NCBI GenBank assembly: GCA_019873735.1
Contig: JAIOAQ010000003.1
Span: 86,950 to 150,949, forward strand
Origin: Chloroflexota bacterium
Lineage (GTDB): Bacteria; Chloroflexota; Anaerolineae; Anaerolineales; Villigracilaceae
Direction: 5' to 3'
Length of the DNA: 64,000 nucleotides
Shown: positions 49,201 to 56,886 of the stretch, piece by piece
How the letters are laid out: every line of letters begins with the position of its first letter
Position numbering within the stretch: position 1 is the stretch's first letter
Position numbers and translations under genes: made by a program
Notes under the pieces: generated by a model
Told to the model about the DNA's origin: nothing
The model's database searches: none
What the model saw: the letters and a program-made list of their open reading frames with translations, nothing else

Positions 49201-52200
49201 GCGGGTGATGCGCGTCTCGTTGCGCCGGCCCTGGTCATCGCTTACCTGGGCGGTGACGCGGTAACTGCCGCCGACGGGAGTCTCAAAGGTGCAGGAGCCA
49301 GGCTCAAGGGTAGAGAGAACCGTGCAGGTTTGCGGCTCTACTTCGACCTCTTTCCATCCGCCTTGTTGGTATTTCCAGTCCAGCCGGGCGGCGCGCATTT
49401 CGACCGTCTTGCCTGCGATGGCATTGCCGTCCAGGTCGGTGACAATGAATTCGATTTTTAGCGGCGTGCCTTTCTCGACAAAATAGGCGGCGCTGCGCAG
49501 GCCAACGTAGAGTTCGGCAGGGTGCACCAGCAGGTTGGTGGCGCTGGCCCAGGCCTGGCGGTTGACGTCCATGACGCTGGCCTCGGCGTTGATGCTGAAG
49601 GGGCGCGGCTGAAGGGACGTGTTGCCCTGTGCTTCGAAGTCCAGGCGCAGGTAATGTTCGCCGGCAGCGTCGGTCTTGCCGCTGAATGTCTGGGTGATGC
49701 TGTTTTCCTGCCAGGTTCTGCGGCCGTACCACCACCAGGGAGTCCAGGTGCCGAAGGTGAAGTCGGGCCAATTTGGCGGTTGGTAGTTTGTGGGCGTGCT
49801 GGTGACCAGCCAGTTTGTCTCGGCGTTGGGCAGGGCGCCGCCGGCGTAATATTTGGCTTCTACGGCGACGACGGCGCTTTCTCCGGCAAAGTACGGACCG
49901 CTGGTCTCATTGCGGGCTGTGACCTCGAACTCTGGTGTGCGAAATTCCTGGACCTGGATTTGATGTACATATCTCCATTCTTGCAAGGGAATGTTGCCGA
50001 TTGCGCTCAGTTCAATGGAAGCCTGGCCCAGGTTGATGCGCTCTGGCAGGACAAAAGCAAAGTCGAAACCGCCCAGCGCGCTGACTTGTGTGGTGCCGCT
50101 GCCAATCGGATTGCCATGCGAGTCGCTGATCTGGTAATTGACCGAAAAACCATTTACCAGACTCACATCGCCATTCTGTTTGCTGCCGATGCGGCGCAGC
50201 CAGCCTTTGATATGCACTTCCTCGCCGGGGCGGTACATTTTTCGGTCATCGAGTACATACCAGCGCAGCGTGTCGACAGGCGAATAGGACTGCCAGGTGC
50301 TCTTGCTCCAGAAGGAGGAAGAGCGCGGCAAAAAGGCCAGATCAGAGCCGCGCTCGGCGGTCAGGTAGGTGGCGCCGTCGGGAATGGCAAAACGGGCCGT
50401 GCCATCTGCTCCGGTGAGCGCCGTGCGCCCGCCCGATTCGCGGATGGTCACATCGGCAAGCGGGGCGCCGTTGCGCAGGTCGGTGGCCCAGACGAGCATA
50501 TTGCTGTGGTCACTGAAGGCATCCAGGCCGATTTGTGTGACCTGTACCCAGGCGTGAATGGTCTGTGAAAGCCGGCGCCATTTGGTCTCCTCGGTCTCGA
50601 ACAGGCTGCGCGGCGGTTCGACCACCACGATGAATTGACCGAAGCCATCTTTGGTGTAGGGGCTCAGGTCAATGCTTATCTGAGTCAGGGTGTCGTTGGG
50701 CAGGTTCAGGGACAGGCTTTTGTCATGCACCAGGCGGCCGGGGATGGGCGGCGTTTTGTCGCTGCGTTGCCATTCGCTCAGGTAGGTTTTGAAATCTTCC
50801 CAGTCGCCGGGCTGGACGGAATAAATGCGGACTTTCAACTCGTCGTAGTTGATGGCGTACACGTTGAAGACCGGCGTTGTCAAAGTCGGGTCTAGGGTGA
50901 TGAAGTTGCCCTCTGGCCCGGCCAGCACCGGCTCAACCCTGCCGACTTTGAAGGTGCGTTTTTCGTCCCGGCCCAGTTTTTGCCCGAAGATATCCTCTAT
51001 CTCCGCGCTGACGGTAACGGTGTAGGTGGTGCGCCCGGTAGTGTGTCCTGCGATTTGGAGGGTATTGCCGTAGATATAAGAGGACAGATGGGGGATTTCC
51101 GGCTCGACGCGCACCATATTCTCGCTGAAGGCATCCATATTCAGTGGGTTGTTAAAGCGGATATAGAAGGGCGTCAGCGGCGGGCAGTCTTTGCCGAACC
51201 AGCCGCAGCCGGTTTCCTCAATCCGCAAGGGGGCGTAGGTGCGGAAACTGTATATCTGCGGGTTGACGGTTGTCAACGGGCCTTCTGCAGAAGGGGTGCC
51301 GGGGCCAATGGTGACGGTTATTCCGGCATCCTGCGGCAGGGGGGCAGTCGTCCGGAAGGCCAGCCAGCGGCCTTCGGGGGCGTTTTGGGCCAGCCTGGCC
51401 GCCGTTTCATCCTTTTCCAAATCGGCCTGAGCGGCCAAGATAACGGCAACAGGCTCCCCGTCCGCGCTGACCCGGATGGTCTTCAGCACGGCAGATGGTT
51501 CAATGCGCTGGTCAAACTGGATGAAGAAGATCGGTTCCAGCGGCTGAGGGGTGTCATACGGATAGGTGATGAGCGCGGCCGGCGGCGGCGTGCTGAATGT
51601 CCAGGTGACCTCCTCGGCCAGGGTCTTGCCGGAAGCCGATTTGACCCCCGCCGGCACGGTGACGCGGTATTCGGTGGCTTTAGGCAGGCGGTCAATCTGC
51701 TCCGAGTCGTATTCAAAGGTCAGGGTTTTGGTGCCCAGCCAGCGCCATGTCCCCGGCAGGGGCGGTTCGATCTGGACCGGCACGTCCCGCGCGGCCAGGT
51801 CGGCCAGCGTGCCCAGCGGCACCATGGGCTGATTGAAGGTGACGCTGACGAAAGGCGCGATGGGGATTTCGCCTTCTGGCGCGTAGCGCAGGACCTGGAG
51901 CGGTCCCGCGTCTGTGCCCGACTGGGGGCCTGCTTCTGTTTCGATGGGCGGAAACGCCTCTGGGATGACCGTGCCGGGCCGCGGCGGCGGGAGCAGTTCT
52001 TCGGGCAATTTGAAATCCACCTGCTCTTCGGGCAGGGGCGCCAGCACGGGCAGGCGGGCAAGAATCTGATCCGTCTCCTCTGGGGAGAGCGGCTGCCCTG
52101 TGGCGACCGGCCGCGTTTCGACGGTCGGCGCACCGGGCTTGCCTTCACTCAAGCGGATGTTCATGCTATAAGGTTCTCCTTGAGGGGTGGGTGTGCTGCC

Positions 52201-52365
52201 GGGCTGCGGGCTGCCGGCGGCAGGGGTGGGAGTAGCGTACCCAGGCATAAGACCTGGTGAGCGCCAGCGCAGAAACAAAAAGACGCTGACCAGGGCCAGC
52301 AGGATCATACCGGCGAGGGCAGCGATCCATCTCGGTTCAAAGGCGGGCTTCTTCTCGGTTTGCAT
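46267..52365 (-). CDS. Bacterial alpha-2-macroglobulin with thioester
   Basis: A 2032-residue exported, membrane-anchored protein, the largest of the window. A short cytoplasmic start is followed by one transmembrane helix (WIAALAGMILLALVSVFLFL) and a Pro/Thr linker. Residues about 130-480 contain Big_5-type Ig domains, residues 500-1200 macroglobulin domains (MYRPGEEVHIKGWLRR is a family motif), about 1325 the A2M core (TDASGQARVHIKLPDNLTRY), then the thioester domain with Cys1540 in PFECSEQLASR, matching the CxEQ thioester. A bait region with many Ala/Thr/Pro lies near 1290. Such proteins trap proteases covalently. The usual partner pbpC is absent. AAGGAG precedes the ATG. Confidence 0.92.
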   Translation of the reverse strand: MQTEKKPAFEPRWIAALAGMILLALVSVFLFLRWRSPGLMPGYATPTPAAGSPQPGSTPTPQGEPYSMNIRLSEGKPGAPTVETRPVATGQPLSPEETDQILARLPVLAPLPEEQVDFKLPEELLPPPRPGTVIPEAFPPIETEAGPQSGTDAGPLQVLRYAPEGEIPIAPFVSVTFNQPMVPLGTLADLAARDVPVQIEPPLPGTWRWLGTKTLTFEYDSEQIDRLPKATEYRVTVPAGVKSASGKTLAEEVTWTFSTPPPAALITYPYDTPQPLEPIFFIQFDQRIEPSAVLKTIRVSADGEPVAVILAAQADLEKDETAARLAQNAPEGRWLAFRTTAPLPQDAGITVTIGPGTPSAEGPLTTVNPQIYSFRTYAPLRIEETGCGWFGKDCPPLTPFYIRFNNPLNMDAFSENMVRVEPEIPHLSSYIYGNTLQIAGHTTGRTTYTVTVSAEIEDIFGQKLGRDEKRTFKVGRVEPVLAGPEGNFITLDPTLTTPVFNVYAINYDELKVRIYSVQPGDWEDFKTYLSEWQRSDKTPPIPGRLVHDKSLSLNLPNDTLTQISIDLSPYTKDGFGQFIVVVEPPRSLFETEETKWRRLSQTIHAWVQVTQIGLDAFSDHSNMLVWATDLRNGAPLADVTIRESGGRTALTGADGTARFAIPDGATYLTAERGSDLAFLPRSSSFWSKSTWQSYSPVDTLRWYVLDDRKMYRPGEEVHIKGWLRRIGSKQNGDVSLVNGFSVNYQISDSHGNPIGSGTTQVSALGGFDFAFVLPERINLGQASIELSAIGNIPLQEWRYVHQIQVQEFRTPEFEVTARNETSGPYFAGESAVVAVEAKYYAGGALPNAETNWLVTSTPTNYQPPNWPDFTFGTWTPWWWYGRRTWQENSITQTFSGKTDAAGEHYLRLDFEAQGNTSLQPRPFSINAEASVMDVNRQAWASATNLLVHPAELYVGLRSAAYFVEKGTPLKIEFIVTDLDGNAIAGKTVEMRAARLDWKYQQGGWKEVEVEPQTCTVLSTLEPGSCTFETPVGGSYRVTAQVSDDQGRRNETRITRWVSGGKRPPSSKVEQEEVTLIPDKESYQPGDEAKILVQSPFSPAEGLLTVTRNGILYTQRFYLAEGTATLTIPIKSEHIPNLNIQVDLTGSAVRTDDRGETIAGVPNRPAYARGSLTLNIPPLERTLSLEVEPDQKKLEPGSETSLSIVLKDASGRPVPEAEMVVVVVDEAILALTNYQLTDPISIFYSTRPSLLESTYSRASLVLADPQALAQQIAEQNTARGASFALLEPMAAPAPAATMTADLSAPREAVPKTEASTAQNPIAIRSNFNPLATFAPEVRTDASGQARVHIKLPDNLTRYRIMVVAVDSSGKKFGSGESNLTARLPLMVRPSAPRFLNFGDRFELPVVLQNQTDSDMEVQVAVRASNLELGNAGLSVTVPANDRLEVRFPASTQRAGTARVQVAAVSGAYADAAVVQLPVYTPATSEAFATYGVVDQGAVAQTVLKPEGVFPQYGGLEVSTSSTALQTLTDAVLYLQNYPFECSEQLASRILSVAALRDVLTAFQAEGLPSASEMEAAVTRDLDTLQSMQNYDGGFPYWRRGFESIPFNTIHVTHALLRAQQKGFDIPPDMQANAMNYLRNIENYYPSWYSQETRWTLSAYALYVRNLSGERDPAKASDLIREAGLENLPMEAIGWLWPVIEDEDQLQEIRRFVNNHVVETAGAANFTTYYSDQTYLLLSSNRRTDAILLDALMEDQPQSDLIPKVVNGLLAHRTKGHWGSTQENVFVLLAMDRYFNTYEVQTPDFVARLWLGETYAGSNEFRGRTTEIHETAIPMNYVLTETGSSGTSDLILSKEGRGRLYYRLALRYAPTSLKLDPLEMGFVVTRRYEAVDNPDDVRQDEDGVWHIKAGARVRVRLSMVADNRRYHVALVDPLPAGLEIINPALAVSGSIPQDPNDTTRRYGWWWWGPWYEHQNLRDERAEAFTPLLWDGVYNYSYIARATTPGTFVVPPAKAEEMYSPEVFGRSGSDIVIIE

Positions 52366-52431
52366 GGCAGCACACTCCTTTCTTCATCTGGACGCCTGAA
52401 CGCCGGCTGAGGTTCCCTGTTTGCGGCCTTA

Positions 52432-53721
52432 TTAACTGGCAAATAGCGGATACAAAAGTATGTATAAGATGCTGGCAATGAGACAGGTGAGCAGCATGAT
52501 GGGCAAGCCGACCCGATTCCACAACCTGGATGTGATTGGCGTGCGCGTCCGTTCCGAGAGGGAGGCTACAACCACATTGGCAGTTGAACCAATGATGGTC
52601 CCATTGCCGCCAAAACCGGCCCCAAAGACCAGCGCCCACCACAGAGGTGTGACATTGACCCCGCTTATCTCCAATTCTTGAATAATGGGGATGATGGCAA
52701 TCGTGATGGGGATGTTATCTACCACTGCCGAGAGCAGGGCGGTACTCCAGATCAGGATAACCCCCAGTAATTGTGGCGAAATATGGCGGGCGCCGGAAAG
52801 CAGCATGAAAAAGCGATGCATGACGCCGGCTTGTTCCAATCCACCGACCATGATGAACAAGGCTGCAAAGAAGATCAGCACGCTCCATTCGATGCGCTTG
52901 AATGTCTCGTGGATGTTGGGGCGAATCCACACCAGGGCAACCCCGGCTGCGGCAAGAGCAATAAAGGAGGGTTGAATGTGAAGCGCCTCTTCGAAGAAGA
53001 AGAGAGTCAAAGCCCCGGCAATCACGATCAACACCCGCCGGGCTGTGACGGGATCGTCCAGCGCCTCGCGTGGGTTCAGTTCCAGAACGGCGTGGGCGTT
53101 ATCGGCGCTGATTTTCAATTCTTTGCGAAAGAGAAAACGCAGCATCACCAGAACGCTGAACCAGGCTACCAGTACAACCGGCAGAGCATGGGTCAAAAAA
53201 TCGTTAAAAGAAAAGTGCGCGGTTGAAGCAATCAGGACATTTGGCGGATCACCGACCAGGGTGGCCACGCCGCCCGTGTCAGAAAGCAGGGCCTCGGCCA
53301 TTAAAAAAGGTGTGGCGTTAAGGCCCAGGATTTCACAGATGAGGATGGTCACCGGCGCAATTAATACAACGGTTGTCACGTTGTCAAGGAACATGGACAA
53401 GAGCGTGGTAATGGTGCTCAGCAAGACCAGCAGACGCACTGGGCGGCCTTTCGAAAGTCTGCCCGCCAGAATGGCCAGGTATTGAAAAAAGCCGGTTGGC
53501 TCCAGCAAGGATACCAGAATCATCATTCCGAAGAGCAGTCCAAGGGTATTGAAATTGATGGAATCAATGGCCTGCCTTTCGTTATAGAACTTAAGCGTCA
53601 GGCCGGCGGCCACCATCAATGCGGCCCCGGCGAAACCTGCAATCACCCGATTGAGTTTCTCTGAAAGAATCAAATACAGGCTGACAACAAAAATGAGTAG
53701 AGAGATAATGGTAGCCGTCAT
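52432..53721 (-). CDS. ArsB/NhaD/SLC13-type anion or ion transporter
   Basis: A 429-residue permease with about 11-12 transmembrane segments of the ion transporter (IT) superfamily, which includes ArsB, NhaD and the P-protein. The duplicated core is visible as SMFLDNVTTVVLIAPVTILI plus LVGDPPNVLIAS in the first half and SAVVDNIPITIAIIPII plus GNGTIIGSTANVVVASL in the second. It could export arsenite or exchange sodium for protons; the motifs do not decide. The start at 53721 overlaps the stop codon of the CBS-domain gene (ATGA), so both are made together. Confidence 0.88.
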   Translation of the reverse strand: MTATIISLLIFVVSLYLILSEKLNRVIAGFAGAALMVAAGLTLKFYNERQAIDSINFNTLGLLFGMMILVSLLEPTGFFQYLAILAGRLSKGRPVRLLVLLSTITTLLSMFLDNVTTVVLIAPVTILICEILGLNATPFLMAEALLSDTGGVATLVGDPPNVLIASTAHFSFNDFLTHALPVVLVAWFSVLVMLRFLFRKELKISADNAHAVLELNPREALDDPVTARRVLIVIAGALTLFFFEEALHIQPSFIALAAAGVALVWIRPNIHETFKRIEWSVLIFFAALFIMVGGLEQAGVMHRFFMLLSGARHISPQLLGVILIWSTALLSAVVDNIPITIAIIPIIQELEISGVNVTPLWWALVFGAGFGGNGTIIGSTANVVVASLSERTRTPITSRLWNRVGLPIMLLTCLIASILYILLYPLFAS

Positions 53722-54185
53722 GTTTTTTGCTCTACATTCCGCCATTGACTGAGAAGCGCTGCTCCAATATCAACCAGGGAGGCAATACCAACCAACACTT
53801 TTTCGTTGTTGACAATCGGCATGTCGGTCAGGCTGTGTTTGTGAAGCAGCGAGAATGTCCGCAGAAGGCCCGAAGTTTCCTCAACGTAAATAGGGGGGCG
53901 CATGATTTCGCTAATGGACCGGCCGGTTGTTTCGGTGGATGGGTGCTGCGTTTCCAGCACGCCAAAATCATGGACAAAGTCAAAATCCTCCAGCAAATTG
54001 ACGAAATCGGGCATGATGAGGGTCATGATATCGCGCATTTGCAAGATGCCGACTAAATGTCCGGCCTGATCTACTACCGGCAGTGTGCCAACCCGGCGCG
54101 ATGCGAACCGAGCGGCGGCCTGTCCAATTGTGGCAGAGGCTGAAATGGAGACAACGTTGCGTTTCATACAATCTCGTATTTGCAT
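53718..54185 (-). CDS. Two-CBS-domain regulatory protein
   Basis: A 155-residue protein made of two CBS domains, MKRNVVSISASATIGQAAARF with GTLPVVDQAGHLVGILQMRDI (residues 7-57) and MRPPIYVEETSGLLRTFSLL with LTDMPIVNNEKVLVGIASLVDI (residues 93-141). CBS pairs bind adenosyl ligands (AMP, ATP, c-di-AMP or SAM). It overlaps the downstream transporter gene by four bases, suggesting that it senses energy or osmotic state and gates the carrier. This is inferred from coupling only. Confidence 0.9.
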   Translation of the reverse strand: MQIRDCMKRNVVSISASATIGQAAARFASRRVGTLPVVDQAGHLVGILQMRDIMTLIMPDFVNLLEDFDFVHDFGVLETQHPSTETTGRSISEIMRPPIYVEETSGLLRTFSLLHKHSLTDMPIVNNEKVLVGIASLVDIGAALLSQWRNVEQKT

Positions 54186-54367
54186 CTTTTCCTCGCTTGG
54201 TAAGATTGTAATCCAGTTTTGCTTTGAAACGCAGTCAAAATCTCTTGCCGCAAAGTTCGCGGATTTTGAATCCCTATCTGGGCGAACTGGCGAAAAATGT
54301 CGTCTGCTTTGCAGATGTATTGCTCCATGTGCAACTACTCAGACAGCAAAAGTTTGTTGAAAAACAA

Positions 54368-54460
54368 CCCTCCCGCAGGTTTTGGCGCAAGCTCTAAACC
54401 AGGAGATACCTTCATGACTGCCAGCATGGGTTGCCAGCCCCATGCTAACCTGCGGGAGGG
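54368..54460 (+). repeat. Dispersed palindromic element, copy 4
   Basis: A 93-bp element with perfect 14-bp inverted ends and the family interior (TTTGGCGCAAGCTC ... GGGTTGCCAGCCCCATGCT). It occupies the middle of the 391-base gap 54186-54576. The flanks carry a near-identical 26-27 bp direct repeat (TACTCAG...AAAAGTTTGTTGAA) at 54336-54362 and 54516-54542, 180 bp apart. Confidence 0.85.
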
Positions 54461-54533
54461 TTAAGGGGTTTGCAGACAACGAGTCGGTTGTCAAGCGATA
54501 ATGAGGAAGCCATATTACTCAGGCGACAAAAAG

Positions 54534-54562
54534 TTTGTTGAACGAGTCAGGCGTGCTATAAT
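54534..54562 (+). promoter_or_regulatory. Promoter of membrane protein gene
   Basis: TTTGTT (54534-54539) and a perfect TATAAT (54557-54562) spaced by 17 bases, 14 bases before the ATG at 54577. The -35 box is part of the second copy of the direct repeat flanking the palindromic element; the first copy has no -10 box. Confidence 0.55.
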
Positions 54563-54576
54563 TCCCTAGAGGCTAC

Positions 54577-55434
54577 ATGGATATTCGCGCTGGAATTATC
54601 ACTGCCGTTTTTCTGGCCGTTGTGGGCGCTATCTTGAGCATCCGTGCCGGTTTGCTGGCCATCCGTGCTGCCCGGCGCCTGACGTTTTATCACCTGAGCC
54701 GGCGTCGTTTGCGTGCTGGCTGGCGGATGATCTTTGGGGGCCTGTTTTTGCTTGTTCTGGCAGTGGCGCTGGGCGGATGGGGAGAAACCACCATTTATAC
54801 CTACTTCCCGCCTACGCCAACGCCCAGCCTGACGCCTACGACCACTCCCATCCCGACCATTACGCTTACTCCCACAATTACACTCATGCCAACCGTAACC
54901 GATACGCCTTCTGTCACCGATACGCCGACAGTTACCCCGACCCCGTTTTTGCCTCCCGCGATTGAAGCCCTGTTTGAGAGCAACGTGCCCCCGCGGCCAG
55001 ACGCTATCTTTAGCCCCATCCAATTCTCTACCGAGTTGGAATTCCCGCCCAAGAATCCGGCTACGGTTTTCCGCAATCCCATTCGCCGCATGTATGCCAT
55101 CTATTCCTACGACAATATGACGCCCGGCGTACAGTGGACGGCGCTTTGGTACCGCGATGGCGCTCTGGTGTATTATGAGACCAAACCCTGGGATGGCGGC
55201 ACCGGCGGCTACGGCTTTGCCGACTGGGAACCGCGGCCAGATGAATGGCTGCCCGGCAACTACCAGGTTGTGCTTTTTGTGGGTACCGATTGGAAAGTGA
55301 GCGGCCGCTTCATCCTCGAAGGCGATGCTCCCACCGCCGTGCCAACCATCACCCCCAGCCCAACCATTATGCCCTCTCCCACACGTACGCCTTCTGTTAC
55401 CCCCTCACCCTTACCGGCGACGCCAACGCCGTGA
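54577..55434 (+). CDS. Membrane protein with Thr/Pro linkers, unknown function
   Basis: A 285-residue protein with two N-terminal transmembrane helices (residues about 6-28 and 50-72) separated by a basic loop (RAARRLTFYHLSRRRLRAG). Then comes a long Thr/Pro linker (residues 80-128, repeats of TPT/TPTITLTP), a globular beta-rich domain (about 130-260; FSTELEFPPKNPATVFRNP, WTALWYRDGALVYYETKPW) and another Pro/Thr tail. The globular part suggests an extracellular sugar- or protein-binding domain but matches no family that I know. The ribosome-binding site is weak and the leader very short. Confidence 0.7.
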   Translation: MDIRAGIITAVFLAVVGAILSIRAGLLAIRAARRLTFYHLSRRRLRAGWRMIFGGLFLLVLAVALGGWGETTIYTYFPPTPTPSLTPTTTPIPTITLTPTITLMPTVTDTPSVTDTPTVTPTPFLPPAIEALFESNVPPRPDAIFSPIQFSTELEFPPKNPATVFRNPIRRMYAIYSYDNMTPGVQWTALWYRDGALVYYETKPWDGGTGGYGFADWEPRPDEWLPGNYQVVLFVGTDWKVSGRFILEGDAPTAVPTITPSPTIMPSPTRTPSVTPSPLPATPTP

Positions 55435-55462
55435 TGGAAGAGCCCATCTTGGAGGTATAAAA

Positions 55463-55948
55463 ATGACGCCAAAGGCATTTCAGGATTACTATCCTGAGTA
55501 TTTTGCCCACTGTTATGGATGCGGCAGCCTCAACCCGCTGGGACATCAAATCAAGACGTTTTGGGATGGCGAAGAGACGGTTACGCGTTTCACGCCCCGC
55601 CCCGAGCATACGGCTATTCCAGGCTATGTTTATGGCGGTTTATTGGCCTCGTTGATTGATTGTCACAGCACCGGAACTGCCGCGGCAGCCGCCTACCGTG
55701 CCGAAGGCCGGGAAATGGATTCAGACCCGCCTTTGCGTTTCCTGACCGCCTCGCTTCACGTTGATTATCTTAAGCCTACCCCCCTTGGTCCAGAACTGGT
55801 GGTGCGCGGCCGGATCAAGGAGATCAAAGGCCGCAAGGTGGTGGTCGAATCCTGGATCTTCGCCAATGATATTGCCACCGTGCGCGGCGAAGTCGTGGCC
55901 GTGCAGGTGCCAGAGAGCCTGGTCCAGGAATTATTGAACGGGGCGTAA
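55463..55948 (+). CDS. Hotdog-fold thioesterase, PaaI-like
   Basis: A 161-residue hotdog protein. CYGCGSLNPLGHQIKTFWDG at residues 17-36 is the N-terminal signature of PaaI/YbgC-type thioesterases in actinobacteria and Chloroflexota, then YVYGGLLASLIDCHSTGTAAA (catalytic loop with Asp) and LHVDYLKPTPLGPELVV. The start at 55463 has GGAGG upstream. It follows the membrane protein gene by 28 bases and is probably cotranscribed. Acyl-CoA hydrolysis is the family's usual reaction; the substrate is unknown. Confidence 0.85.
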   Translation: MTPKAFQDYYPEYFAHCYGCGSLNPLGHQIKTFWDGEETVTRFTPRPEHTAIPGYVYGGLLASLIDCHSTGTAAAAAYRAEGREMDSDPPLRFLTASLHVDYLKPTPLGPELVVRGRIKEIKGRKVVVESWIFANDIATVRGEVVAVQVPESLVQELLNGA

Positions 55949-55959
55949 GCCGCGCCGCT

Positions 55960-56886
55960 TCAGACGTAATCCGCTTTCTGTTTTGCCCAGTGGACGGCAA
56001 TTTCTGCCGCCAGGCGGGCATTGTTCAGCAGCAAGGCCAGATTAGCCTGCAGCGACCTGCCGCCGCTCAGTTCTGTGAGACGTTTGAGCAGGAAGGGGGT
56101 GACCGCCTGACCGTGGATACCGGCCTCTTGGGCTTCTCGCGACGCCCGGGCAATCAACGGTTCTATTTCGGACCGAGGGATGGCTTCCGTTATCGGGACA
56201 GGATTCACGACCAGGACGGCCGAGCGCAAGCCGAGTTCCCAGTGTACCTGTGCAAATTCAGCAATTGCCTGTGCCGAATCCAGCCGCGCGCTGACGGGCA
56301 ACCCGCTTTCGCGCGAATAAAAAGCAGGGAATTCATCCGTCCCGTAGCCGATGACCGGCACGGCCATGGTTTCCAGATATTCCAGCGTGGCGGGCAGGTC
56401 GAGAATCGCCTTGGCTCCCGCGCAGACGACAATCATCGGTGTATCGGCCAGGGCTTGCAGATCGGTGGAGATGTCGAAAGGCGACTCGCGATGGATTCCG
56501 CCGATGCCGCCGGTGGCAAAGACTTTGATCCCGGCACGCTGGGCGGCGAACATTGTCCCGGCGACGGTTGTCCCGCCGCATTCTTTTTTGATGATGGCGG
56601 CGGCGAAGTCGCGGCGGCTGATTTTCCGGGGGTGGGACTCTGCTCCCAGTCGGTCGAGCAGGCCCGGGTCCAGCCCGACCCGAATTTTGCCGTCCAGCAG
56701 GGCAATCGTGGCTGGGACGGCGCCGCCCTGGCGGACAATTGCCTCCATCTGACGCGCCAGTTCCAGGTTCTGTGGATGCGGCAGTCCGTGCGTGATTACC
56801 GTTGATTCGAGGGCCACGCTGGGCAGTCCTAAATTCAGGGCGCGGCCGACTTCTTCAGAGAGGGCAAATGAGGCTGGCAGGTTCAT
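55960..56886 (-). CDS. psuG: Pseudouridine-5'-phosphate glycosidase
   Basis: A 308-residue enzyme that splits pseudouridine 5'-phosphate to uracil and ribose 5-phosphate. Family signatures: VALESTVITHGLPHPQNLELA near residue 24, PATIALLDGKIRVGL with the lysine near 66, SRRDFAAAIIKKECGGTTVAGTM, FATGGIGGIHR, VVCAGAKAILDL and the active-site region VIGYGTDEFPAFYSRESG. Its ATG overlaps the psuK stop by one base (TGATG). Together they form the two-step pseudouridine salvage pathway for bases released by RNA turnover. Confidence 0.93.
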   Translation of the reverse strand: MNLPASFALSEEVGRALNLGLPSVALESTVITHGLPHPQNLELARQMEAIVRQGGAVPATIALLDGKIRVGLDPGLLDRLGAESHPRKISRRDFAAAIIKKECGGTTVAGTMFAAQRAGIKVFATGGIGGIHRESPFDISTDLQALADTPMIVVCAGAKAILDLPATLEYLETMAVPVIGYGTDEFPAFYSRESGLPVSARLDSAQAIAEFAQVHWELGLRSAVLVVNPVPITEAIPRSEIEPLIARASREAQEAGIHGQAVTPFLLKRLTELSGGRSLQANLALLLNNARLAAEIAVHWAKQKADYV

